In this document: positions 11,098-21,288 of the stretch, in pieces
Layout: each line of letters starts with the position of its first letter
Position numbering within the stretch: position 1 is the first letter of the stretch
DNA from: Wolfiporia cocos
Lineage: Eukaryota; Basidiomycota; Agaricomycetes; Polyporales; Phaeolaceae
Direction of reading: 5' to 3'
Assembly: GCA_029448655.1 (NCBI GenBank)
Contig: JACCLO010000002.1
Location: 4,278,001-4,342,000, forward strand
Length of the DNA stretch: 64,000 nt
Program-made: the position numbers and the translations under genes
Notes under the pieces: generated by a model
Told to the model about the DNA's origin: nothing
Database searches by the model: none
The model's input: the letters and a program-made list of their open reading frames with translations, nothing else

Positions 11098-12180
11098 TGT
11101 CACAAATCGCCTGGAGAGGCTAACGGCATCCCCAATAGGTTCTTGCCCGCGGACAAGCGAGCAGCGTCCTGACACAGACTTACTGAGTCTGTCAGACCGG
11201 CGCTGCCGGGAACCTCAAAGCCCTATGGCCAAGCCGTCGACCTAGCGCAAGGCGCTGCATAAAGGTCGCCAGGCGCCGCAGACAAGCAAGACGAGAACTA
11301 AGAGGGCGAGGCGGTCCAGCGCACACAGAGCATAGCAAGAAAGGGGCCTAAGCCCTATTGCCGAGAATCTAAGAGATGGGTTGTAAGACCCATCTCACTA
11401 CCCTTAAGTACATGGAGCGCATCTTGCCAGTAATGGCTGCCCTAAAGATAAAGCCCGTGCGGCGTATCTACAGGAACGTGCCGAACTGTAACGCTAATGT
11501 AACTACGTGACAGGGATAGTGACCGTGATGAGAATAGGCGCGAGCGCGCGCTACCCCAGAGCGCAAATATCTACAAGGTCAGGTGATCTGTACGATATGG
11601 GAGAGACGCGGAAGCGGAGTAGGGATACTACGCGGACGCAGCTCGACTCGTCCGCAGGCAAGAACCTACAGGGGGACGTCGTTAGATCCCTTCCGGGAGT
11701 TCTGTGACACGTCCGCGCCGTATCCCTATCATACCTCCGCGTCCATCCCATACCGTACAGATCACCTGACTCAGTAGATACTAGCGCTCCGGGGTAGCGC
11801 GCGCTCGCGCTTACTTACATCACGGTCACTTCCCCTGTCACGTAGTTACATTAGTGTTACAGTCTGGCACTTCCCGTAGATACGCCGCACGGACCGCGTC
11901 GTTTAGGGCAGCCATCACTGGCAAGCTGCGCTCCATGTACTTAAGGGTAGTGAGATGGGTCTTACAACCCATCTCTTAGATTCTCGGCAATAGGGCTTAG
12001 GCCCCTTTCTTGCTATGTCTTGTGTGCGCTGGTCTGCCTCGACATCTCTTTCGTCTTCGTCTTGCTAGTCTGCAGCTCCCGGCGACCTTTATGCAGCGCC
12101 CTGAGCTATGTCGACTGCTGGGCCATAGGACTTAGAGGTTCCCGGCGGTGCCAGTCTCACAGACAAGTAAGTCTGTGTCA
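11098..12180 (+). mobile_element. Solo LTR 'C2' (nested in D1, hosts C1)
   Basis: Begins TGTCACAAATCG and ends AAGTAAGTCTGTGTCA, TSD CGTCT (11093-11097, 12181-12185). The right part (about 11715-12180) is the reverse complement of most of C1, so the pair forms a long inverted repeat. Confidence 0.82.
11171..11709 (-). mobile_element. Solo LTR 'C1' (reverse, nested in C2)
   Basis: 539 bp from TGACACAGACTTACTGAG to AGTTCTGTGACA, TSD CGTCC (11166-11170, 11710-11714). Same family as its host C2 but opposite orientation. Confidence 0.85.
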
Positions 12181-12795
12181 CGTCTGTGTGACCCTGGACT
12201 CAGGGGAGATCCTACAGGCCTAACAAGGCGGTGCACCACCGCAACAGCGGTGACGACGTCGGCTGTACCCCAGCGAGGGGACTCCTAAGAGGCGACGTAT
12301 TGAGGCAGTGCACAGACAAGAGAGACGAGCAGGGCCCTCGGGCCAGTGACACGCAGGAAAGTTGGTGCAAGAGGGACCTTAGTCCATTGACGAGAATCTT
12401 AGAGATGGGAAGTAAGCCCCATCTCGTCGTATCTTATATACATGTATGAGACAGCGGAGCGGGCTACCCTAAAGTCATGGCCTGTGCGCATGTAACTATG
12501 AGTGACCGTGATGCTACGCTACATGTGATACTTAATGTGACCATCATGTGAGCTACCTGAGGCGCGCGCTACCCTACAGCGCTAACCTAACGATCAGGTG
12601 ACCTACAGTATCTGGGAGTAACGTGAGAGGTGGCTCAGGAATAGAGGGGCGTCGTACGCCTAGCGGCGCCCGTATAACCTATAGCGAGGGAGTCTAAATT
12701 AATATGGAATAATTTGTGACAGTCCTAATGCTGACGCTAAGGTCCACGTATAACGTTGTCAACCTAGTAAGACAAGGGTCTAAGAAGAGGGGTGT

Positions 12796-13375
12796 TGACA
12801 CAGACTTACAGAGGCTGTGCGACCTGCTATAGGCAGGGGAGAACCCCCAAGGTCTTGCGACGAGATGACGGCGAGCAGCGATGTATGCAGAGGCATTCCC
12901 GCGGATTATGACTTGATCATCGCATAGGATACTTGCATAGTCAAGTCGCTACCAGTCAAGCAGTAGAGGACGCCCTAAGGCGAGTCGCACGGCGCACATG
13001 TGAGAGAGGAGCCAGAGGTCCAAACGTCGAGAATCTTAAGGATGGGGAGTAAGCCCCATTCCTGTCGTATCTTATATACATGCAAGAACGGTACGCTAAG
13101 TGTCTACCCTTAAGTGCTGGCCTGTGCACAGCACCGCCCTAACGGCTGAGGTAAGTAAGTACGTAAGCGAGACATGTGATACCTAGTGTGACGTGTAACG
13201 TGAGTGTGATGAGGCGCGCGCTACCCTACAGCGCTAACCTAACAATCAGGTGACCAACAAGCTAAAGAGACGTACGTAGAGGTGGCTGAGGCATAGAGGA
13301 GCGGCGTACGCCTAGCGCCGCCCGTATAACCTATAGCGAGGGTTGTTACTATATCCCCCCGGATATTCTGTGACA
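12796..13375 (-). mobile_element. Solo LTR 'E1' (reverse, nested in R)
   Basis: 580 bp from TGACACAGACTTACAGAGG to GGATATTCTGTGACA, TSD GGTGT (12791-12795, 13376-13380). Same family as the solo LTR in element 3 pol at 50511-51102. Contains a reverse TATATAAG-type box at about 13072 and the CCCTTAAG...GGCCTGTGCAC motif beyond it. Confidence 0.88.
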
Positions 13376-13621
13376 GGTGTCACTGATAATGTCACTGAGG
13401 TGTCACAGATTTATCTGGGGCCTACAGCATTTTTCCTACGATTATAGCAATTTATCTGGGATTTATACATCTAACTACCAGTTATCTATGGGTTAACTCC
13501 CATTGCCACCACGACAAGTCCTTTACTGGGCTTATCCCTTATGTTAGCAATAACAATGCTAGTCACATGGCTATACGTCATCGCATCATTATTGGTAACC
13601 TAACGGTCCGGTATCCGCAAC

Positions 13622-15323
13622 TGTCACAGATTTATCTGGGGCTTACAGCATTTTTCCTACGATTATAGCAATTTATCCGGGATTGATACGTCTAACTACA
13701 AGTTATCTACGGGTTAACTCCCATTGCCATACGACAAGCTCTTAACTGGGCTTATCAACCACATGACCAGCTTATACAACACTACGTCACAAGACTAATG
13801 ACATCATCGCTAAGGCAACGCTGTGCCTCCACCTGCGAATGTGTCATACAAGTCTAAGACAATAGCATCGTCACCGCTACGTCATACGGTCTCGCCTGCA
13901 AGAGCTAGACCTGCCACGTCATAAGATCCTAGATCACAATGACAGGCCGAGCGCGGCACGCTCGCATAATAATGTCCACAAGTACAAACATCGCCGCAAG
14001 GCAATGTTCTAGTGGGTCGGCCTCACCGGCTTCCCACACATCATAAGATCCTTGATCACAATGACACCTCAGGCACGGCATGCCTTCGCATAATTATGTC
14101 AACACGACCATACAGCACTATATTAGCATCAAGGCAATATCGCTATAGGTCACGGCCTCCTCGGCCTCCCACGGACTCGGTACAATCCAAGTCCCGGGCT
14201 TCTGCCATCACGGCGTCGCCCAAACACCGGTCCTCGCCCCACGGCTAAGACCAACACATGTCCCGGTTACCATACGGCCCGGTACATTATCACATGCCAC
14301 GGTACTTCCATCCAATGGCATAACAACCTCGGCGCCTCGCCTTGGTCATCATACGAAGACCGTCCAATAGCCATTATACCGCAAGGTATCCGGCGTACGG
14401 CTTCCTTTATACCTGGGCTGCGCCCGCGTTGTCACAGACGTACCACGTCTGTGTGACCCTGGACTCAGGGGGAATCCTAACACGCCTACAAGGCAGTGCG
14501 CGACCCTAACAGCGGTGACGACGTCGGCTGTACCCCAGTAAGGGGACTCCTAAGAGGCGACATGTCGAGGTGGCGCACAGTCAAGCAAGAGTGAGAGGGC
14601 CCTCGGGCCAGTGACACGCAGGGAAGTTGGTAAGAGAGGGACCTTTAGTCCATTGACAAGAATCTTAGAGATGGGGTATCAACCCACATCTCGACGTATT
14701 ATATACATGCGCATGGTAACTGCCGAGCGTGCCCTAAAGAAGAGGCCTGTGCGCCATCTATCTAACGGGTCATGTGCAAGGACATGTGACATGTAAGTAA
14801 TGTGACCATAAGTATGGCACCTGACGTGCGCGCTACCCTACAGCGCTAATCTACTGGGTCAGCTGATCTAAACGGAGTGAGATGAACGTGGAGGTGGCTG
14901 AGGCTCAGAGAGGTGCGCGCGCACGCAGCGGCGCCCATAATACCTATAGCGAGAGTTGTCAGATATCCCCCGGATATTCTGTGACACGCGTTACTAACAA
15001 TAAAAGACATAATCCCTCTCATACGATTGGTTCGGCCATTAGGGCCTTCCACGGCCATTCTATGTAGAGTCCATAAATAGTAGATAAGATAAGCTTCGCC
15101 ACTTGGCAAAGCCACATCACCCGGTAAGGCCATAGCTATATAGTAGCACGTGCCCTCCCGATACACATGTATATAAGGACCTGGCTAGACGCCACTAATC
15201 CTTAGTTCTATTATTCTCGGCTTGCGCTGTAGAGTAACCTCCACCTCTACTGCGCTTGACTAGTTAGCCCATCGCCTATTCCCTCAACACATAGGTGGTG
15301 AGTCCCACAGCTAGTCTGTGTCA
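13622..15323 (+). mobile_element. Solo LTR 'B2' (nested in B1, hosts E2)
   Basis: A second family-B LTR, TGTCACAGATTTATCTGGGG to CACAGCTAGTCTGTGTCA, inserted in the first with TSD GCAAC (13617-13621, 15324-15328). Forward TATA box at about 15170 (GTATATAAGG), then TTAGTTCTATTATTC. Confidence 0.87.
14430..14986 (-). mobile_element. Solo LTR 'E2' (reverse, D/E-type, nested in B2)
   Basis: 557 bp, TGTCACAGACGTACC to GGATATTCTGTGACA, TSD CGCGT (14425-14429, 14987-14991). The left part resembles D1 and the right end resembles family E, so it looks recombinant between those families. Confidence 0.83.
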
Positions 15324-15802
15324 GCAACAACTGCCTAGACTTAGCAACGTTATAGCTACGTCACCGGTCTCGCCCGTAAGAGCTAGACCATCCACGTCAT
15401 AAGGTCCTAGACCACAATGACATCACGAGCACGCCATGCTTGCATAACTATGGCATCATAGCGTAATATTAGCATCAAGGCAATATCGCTATTGGGTCGG
15501 CCTCTCAGCCCGTCCTCATGGATCAGCTCTTGCCAATCCCCGGGCTTCTGCCATCACAGTGTTGCCCAACCTCCGGACCTAGCCTCGTGGCCTAGTCCAA
15601 CACATGTCCCGGTAACCCTCCGGTCCGGTACATTAACACATGCCACGGTACTTCCATCCAATGGCATAGCTACCTTGGCGCCTCGCCTTGGTCAGCACGC
15701 AAGGTCCGACCAATCGCCATTATACCGCAAGGTACCGGCAATTGGCCTTCCCATATACCCGGGCTGCGCCCACGTTATCACAAGATAAAGATGTAATCCC
15801 TC

Positions 15803-16821
15803 TGACACAGAACACTCTGCCTGTATCCTTAGGTTATAGGCAACTTGGAGAGGAAGAGGCTCAGATGCAGCAGGGATATTGGAGGTATCTTCTACGGCGG
15901 ACGCCGAGAAGAATAGAACTAAAGTTATAGGGCGTCAAGCCCCTAGTTATATACATGTGTGGCGGGAGGGCACATGCTACTATATAGCTATGGCCTTACC
16001 GGGTTATGTGGCTTTGCCAAAGGGCGAAGCTTATCTTATCTGATGTTTATAGACTCTACATAGAATGGCCATGGAAGGCCCTAATGGCCGAACCAATTGT
16101 ATGAGAGGGATTATGTCTTATCTCTAGGGAACGCGGGCACAGCCCGGGTATAGAGGAAGGCCGATTGCCGGATACCTGGTGGTATAATGGCTATTGGTCG
16201 GTCTTTGTTGGATGACCAAGGCGAGACGCCGAGGTCGTTATGCTATTGGACCAGCAGGTACCGTAGCATGTGATATGTCCGGACCGGAGGGTTACCGGGA
16301 CATGTGTTGGACTTAGCCGTGAGGCGAGGTCCGCTGTTTGGGCAACGCCGTGATGGCAGAAGCCCGGGACTTGGTATGTACTGAGTCCGTGGGAGGCCGA
16401 GAAGGCCGTGACCTATAGCGATATTGCCTTGGTGCTAATATTATGCTGTTTGGTCGTGTGGACATTATTATGCGAGCGTGCCGCGCTCGGGATGTCATTG
16501 TGATCTAGGATCTTATGATGTAGTTGGTCTAGCTCTGACGGGCGAGACCTATGATGTAGCAATGACGATGCTATTGTCTAGACTTGTATGACGCATTCGC
16601 AGGATGAGGCACAGCGATGCACGTTGCCTTTAGTGATGATGTCATTAGTCTTGTGACGTAGCCTTGTGTAAGCTGGTCATGTGGTTGATAAGCCCAGTTA
16701 AGGACTTGTCGTATGGCAATGGGAGTTAACCCGTAGATAACTTGTAGTTAGACGTATAAATCCTGGATAAATTGCTATAATCATAGGAAAAATGCTGTAA
16801 GTCCCAGATAAATCTGTGACA
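15803..16821 (-). mobile_element. Solo LTR 'B3' (reverse, nested in B1)
   Basis: 1019 bp, TGACACAGAACACTCTG to ATAAATCTGTGACA, TSD CCCTC (15798-15802, 16822-16826). A family-B LTR in the opposite orientation to its host. Reverse TATA-like box at about 15945-15955. Confidence 0.87.
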
Positions 16822-17538
16822 CCCTCTCCTATGATTGGTGTGGCCATTAGGGCCCATCACGGCCATTGTAGATAGAGTCCATAAACAGTAGATAAGATAA
16901 GCTTCGCCACCTGGCAAAGCCACATAACCCGCAAAGGTAACAGCTAGCTAGTAGCACGTGACCCTCGCACACACATGTATTTAAGTAGGAGCCAAGCACT
17001 CTATACTTTAGTTCTATTCTTCTCGGCGTCCGCCGTAGAAGCACCCTCCACCTGCTCTGCTGCATTGATAGTCTCCTCACTAAGTCGCCTTACAACCTCA
17101 AGGTATAGGCTTGGTGAGTCCCACAGGCCATCTGTGTCATGAGGCAGATGGACAACATAGAGTATAGCCAATAGACTGGGGTACATGCACCCCACAGCTG
17201 CATTGATTGAGCTGAGGTTGTAAGACCTCAGCATTGACATATATATACATGCTAGCACTAAGACGTTGTACCTAAGTACTACCCTAAAGTAATGGTCTGT
17301 GTGTATACAGGTCACATGTATATAAGGGTGCTACCATAATACTGGGCCAGTGGTATCTAAGCGTGGAGTATGGTATTCAACCTACAGGAGCATGTGACAT
17401 ATTGGCAAGGTAATGCTGTGGTGCAGTGGGCTAAGTGGCTATAGAGATGCATAAGTGATGCAGTTCGACCCTGGGTAGAAATGGGGCTGAGGCCATCACA
17501 AAATCTGTGACACCCTACGTATAGTAGTAGCTTACAGA

Positions 17539-18105
17539 TGACACAGATGTACCATCTGTGGGACCCTGTACAACAGGGGGTGATCCCACACACCTGACGA
17601 GCCCGCAAGTCAACCTGCCAGCAGTGAATGGCAGAGGCTTTGGGTGTATCCACAAGGGAACCCAGCGTGAGGTCGACGTAACGAGGTGGCTCACAGTCAA
17701 GTCAGACAGAGAGGGGCCCCCAGCCAGGAGACACACACAGAGAGGGTAAGAGAGGAGCCTAAGCTCAGTTGCCAAGAATCCTAAAGATGGGGAGTAAGCC
17801 CCATCTTGTCGTAGGTTATATACATGAGCGGTTGTACTATGGGTCTTGCCCTTAAGTGATGGCCTGTGTGCTGTAACTACTAGGTCAGATGACAAGTAAC
17901 GCTAATGTAACTAATGTGACCATGATGTGTGGTACCTGATATGCATGCTACCTTACAGCGCTAATCTAGTGGGTCAGGTGGTCTGGATGGTATCTAGGGC
18001 AATTAAGGAGGTGGCTGAGGCGTAGAGAAGTGTGTGCGTGTACAGCGGCGCCCATACGCTATAGCGAGGGATGTAGAATGCTGAAGTACTTATCATTCTG
18101 TGACA
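17539..18105 (-). mobile_element. Solo LTR 'D2' (reverse, nested in Q)
   Basis: 567 bp, TGACACAGATGTACC to ATCATTCTGTGACA, TSD ACAGA (17534-17538, 18106-18110). D-family features: CTGTGGGACCCTG near the left end, and reverse TATA (TTATATACATG) at about 17817. Confidence 0.87.
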
Positions 18106-18550
18106 ACAGATATTGTACACACATAAATACAGTAGAGGTATCATAGGACTTACAGCTACACATAGGGTCTCCCCATAACTTTGTATATAAGAGTTGTAGT
18201 CTGAGGATGTAGCCTCAGTTCTATTCACCTCTGTTGCAATACCTGTGACCCATCCTCGACCTAATGCCCCACTACATCGTGGGCCATCACTCCAGCCATC
18301 CACAAGGCCCAATGCAAGCACTAGATGATGCTCTGAAGTCCCAGCCTAGTAGTCTTACATGCACGCAGCAGAGGTATGGTGATAAAGGGGGATGGACACC
18401 CCAATGTCAAATTGAGAGGTCTGAGGAGAACACCTCAGACATCTAGCTACCTATACATGCAAGCAAGCATCTGCTATTATGGCTACCTGTCACAAGATAC
18501 TTACTTGTGAGTGGGTATGTGGCTCAAGTTGTTATGAGGCAAGGTTGAGT

Positions 18551-19419
18551 TGACACAGATCTACTTGTCACAGATTTCTCTGTGACATGTAGGTACCGCC
18601 CCCCTTGGGCTCGAACTTAGGTACTGAGGTCCTATTATATCACATGACCCTGTTGCTGTAGTGTAATGGCTATGCGCCTGCCCCCTTCTCATAGGTCACA
18701 TGTAGAGTAGCGTCTGTATACTTACATAAGCAGGCAATTACATACACTGCACACAGACCCTGCCTTTAGGGTGGGTCTTGATCTTAATAATGTAGCGTTC
18801 CCCATGTATATAACCTACTCACTCTGAGGCTTACTCCTCAGAGTTGTCAATCTCACATAGGGGCGTGTCCCTGGCTTACTCCTTAACCTCTGCATGTGTG
18901 ACTGTGACTGGACTCCCCCTCTATCCTTGCTAGACTGGGGTACAATCATCAGATTACCTCGTCTCAAGCTATAGGACAATATCTTAGAGGATTAGGACGG
19001 CGGCAGTGGCATGTAGAGACACAGGCAAGTCTGTGTCACTACTCATCTGTGTATCCACATGCAAGAGGGGACCTAGGTGTCACAATCCTAGTGACGTCTC
19101 AGGCTGCTGGTGCAGAGTCCAAAGGGGAGCCCAAACTAGAGGGCTATAAGCCAGTGGGGCGCATGTCAAACAGCAAGAGGCGAGTCTTCAGGAGGAAAGG
19201 ACGGGGAATCGCCCCCAAAGCATTTATCTGTACTTCTTAGATTGCTAAGTCTAAGGCCTTCAGGGCGCTTAGACCTACTGCTTATATACATGCAAGACCC
19301 TAATCTACTAGTCAATAGGTGTGACCCTAAAGTAGAGGTCTGTGCACATGGTATGGTGCCATAATGCCAGTAATGGTGGCACCTCTGTGCTGTGATGGCG
19401 CCACAGTAATGTAGGCGCC
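18551..19419 (-). mobile_element. LTR 'S' (reverse), interrupted by G and truncated by element 1
   Basis: Starts TGACACAGATCTACT at 18551 after TGAGT. With G removed, CTACT is followed by CATCTGTG, rebuilding the terminal hairpin of other LTRs. Reverse TATA (CTTATATACATG) at about 19280 and CCCTAAAG...GGTCTGTGCAC at about 19330 fit an LTR U3. No 3' partner end found; element 1 begins at 19420. Confidence 0.6.
18566..19038 (+). mobile_element. Solo LTR 'G' (nested in S)
   Basis: 473 bp, TGTCACAGATTTCTCTG to GGCAAGTCTGTGTCA, TSD CTACT (18561-18565, 19039-19043). Forward TATA box ATGTATATAACC at about 18804. Confidence 0.87.
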
Positions 19420-20271
19420 TGTCACAGATTTTACCGGGTCTTCATACCTAAAAAGACTCGTGTCTGGGATAATATTTCGCATTTTACGCCTTAACTATCA
19501 CATGCTACACGGGCGCTTAGGCATCACATGATAGTTCCCTTATGGGGCTACAATATTGCTTATTAGCACGTGACCGTGAGAATAGCTTAGATAAGCTCTA
19601 CCACGATACCAGATCATATAACTGTATAGTTATAAGCCACCCAAACCTTGCCTAGGTTAGGTACACATGATCTACACATACACCAAACCAAACAACGCAT
19701 AAACAACACAGGTATACATCCACCTGTCATAACAACGCGTAAACAACACGGTTGTACGCGTCAATGACTCAGCGGACTAACCTCCGGTGTCACGCGCCTT
19801 ACTCATATCCCGATACCGGGCTATGTCAGTACAATTGGATAAGCGGCCCGCTCGTTATCATATGCCAATGCCCTTGTTATTACTCATATCCCGATACCGG
19901 TATATAGTTATCACATGCATGGCTTATTAACGTAGCAACGCCACTTCCACAACATGGACCTACAGTCCTAACAAAGGTTCTTACTGGTGCGGCTATTTAC
20001 CGGTGCACATGGTCTACTGTAGTTTACGACTTAGCTGTATTAGTTATGTCTGCGCACAGACCGTCTCACTGTTTGGCTCCTCTTCGAGTAACCAAACACA
20101 GCATGTATATAAGAAGGCTTAGCCACGCGCTAAGACCTTAGATTTGTTCTCTGCATTCGCATAGTTGCATAACACCTCGACTGCGCTTTCTAAGCTCCCT
20201 CACCAAGCCCCAGCAACCCTTCAAGTCGCTTATAGGCTTATAGTGTGAGTCCCACAGTTTAGTCTGTGTCA
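19420..20271 (+). repeat. 5' LTR of element 1 (chimeric, 852 bp)
   Basis: Begins TGTCACAGATTTTACCGGG and ends AGTCTGTGTCA. The first ~250 bp match the LTR at 58255 (GTCTGGGAT, CATATAACT boxes), while the rest matches family A (from about 19670). TATA box (ATGTATATAAG) at about 20104; AGATTTGTTCT at about 20149 is the presumed transcript start. Confidence 0.8.
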
Positions 20272-21288
20272 TAAGAACAAATCTCCCCCTACCCCCGCCC
20301 TTGCGCTTGCGCTTGGGTCTGGGTTTCTATCCTACAGGGGCATATTACTCGTTGCTGCACACATCCCTACTCCTGACAAGGAGTTTGGGATGAGATTTGA
20401 GATCTGGGGGATACATCGCCTTCCTCGGCAGAGGATTGGCAACCAGGGAAGCCACACCGCCTTTTTAGGCAGGAGACCTACCTAACCCGGACCTCAGGGT
20501 TAAGAGGAGGTGGCTATTCCTGAAAAGGTCTAGCTGCCAGCGGTTGAGACCCGCCTGCGGAGAATAAGGGACGGTCTGCCTGTGTGTGCCCAACCCCCTG
20601 CCATGGCAAGCCTTGCTCAGGGCCCCATTGCTATCCACAGGGTCATCATTATGATGGCATGGGAATCTTCCAAAGCCGCCTCCCAGGCGTAAGGGACCTG
20701 CTTTGAACCCGTTATGGGAAAAGCAGTGAGGGGGGTGACGTAAAAAATCACCCTGCCATAGGTCACTCGCGGTAGCCAACAGCATAAGTCCTCCGGGCAG
20801 CTCGGCGTGCGAGCATGGGTCAAACGGATTTGGGGCCCCATCAGAAGAGAACCGCGTAGCCCACTCCCTCGGGATGTGGAGCGCTGGTTTCTCGCGATCT
20901 TTGATCGATGGTGGTTTTTTAGCCCTGATGTGACACCCATGTGGCTTAAGACGGCAACCTCATTGTTGAAGCATGGACAGGCTAAGGGATGTAAAATCCC
21001 AGCCACTTTCCGGCATCATCCCTCCGGGGCGGTGTCGTGTATCCAAATCCCAATCATCTGACCCAGGAACCGGCCTGGCAGTCAGCAACTCTACCCCAGG
21101 AGTCGGCGCCTCTGACCGTTAGGGTCATGCGAATATCCGCGCCATCTCGGTACTGGGTTTGCGCGCAACATAAGAGTAATTATGCCCCGTAGTACACCTT
21201 CTTGCTCCTGAAAAGGAGTCCACTACCCTACCTTACATAAACCCTTTTATTCCGTTCTTGGACGTATCACTGGGAAACTTAGTTTCTC
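20272..21288 (+). other. Element 1 primer-binding site and ~1-kb leader
   Basis: Starts with the primer-binding site TAAGAACAAATCT, complementary to AGATTTGTTCT in the LTR. The following ~1 kb is nearly identical in elements 2 and 3 and recognisably similar in the family-B element (44875-45900), yet has no ORF that is kept across both families. Local hairpins include ACTCCTGACAAGGAGT (~20370) and CTCCTGAAAAGGAG (21205-21218), the latter 70 nt before ORF1. Possibly a packaging, translation or dimerisation signal; this is inference. Confidence 0.65.

Larger units (their letters stand above)
11077..12721 (-). mobile_element. Solo LTR 'D1' (reverse, nested in R, hosts C2)
   Basis: Left end TGTCACAGACGTACC, right end AATAATTTGTGACA, TSD GTCCT (11072-11076, 12722-12726). 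It is the same family as D3 at 32505-33086. Interrupted by C2 at CGTCT. The reverse TATA region is at about 12430-12445, with CCCTAAAG...GGCCTGTGCGC beside it. Confidence 0.82.
13401..17139 (+). mobile_element. Solo LTR 'B1' (nested in R, hosts B2 and B3)
   Basis: Begins TGTCACAGATTTATCTGGGG, ends CACAGGCCATCTGTGTCA, TSD TGAGG (13396-13400, 17140-17144). Its own sequence, family B, is 13401-13621, 15329-15802 and 16827-17139. The forward TATA-like ATGTATTTAAG is at about 16975, followed by the TTTAGTTCTATTCTTC transcript-start box that matches the family-B primer-binding site. Confidence 0.85.
11021..17512 (-). mobile_element. Solo LTR 'R' (reverse), host of a deep nest
   Basis: Left end TGACACAGAATAC follows CCCTA (11016-11020); right end AAAATCTGTGACA precedes CCCTA (17513-17517). 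The LTR's own ~513 bp are now 11021-11076, 12727-12795, 13381-13400 and 17145-17512, the rest being nested insertions D1, E1 and B1. The U3 motif CCCTAAAG...GGTCTGTG is at about 17280-17305. The matching TSD across 6.5 kb is the key evidence. Confidence 0.8.
9462..18545 (+). mobile_element. Outermost LTR 'Q', split by nested insertions (right end unresolved)
   Basis: It begins TGTCACAGATTTTCTGGGAT at 9462. Removing the nested TSD-flanked insertions joins 9462-9761, 10963-11020, 17518-17538 and 18111 onward into one sequence that contains a forward TATA box (GTATATAAG near 18184), as expected for an LTR U3. I could not find a matching TSD or 3' end, because another LTR (S) interrupts at 18551. 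It acts as host for all insertions from 9.7 to 18.1 kb. Confidence 0.5.

Noticed and set aside
11171..12180. A single large palindromic DNA transposon
   Set aside because: Two separate TSD pairs (CGTCC and CGTCT) show two LTR insertions in opposite orientation, one inside the other.
20807..21061. 84-codon ORF in the leader (also at 30882-31136) as a gene
   Set aside because: It starts differently in element 3 (56415-56657), where an LTR also cuts it, and is not kept in the family-B leader; conservation looks nucleotide-based.
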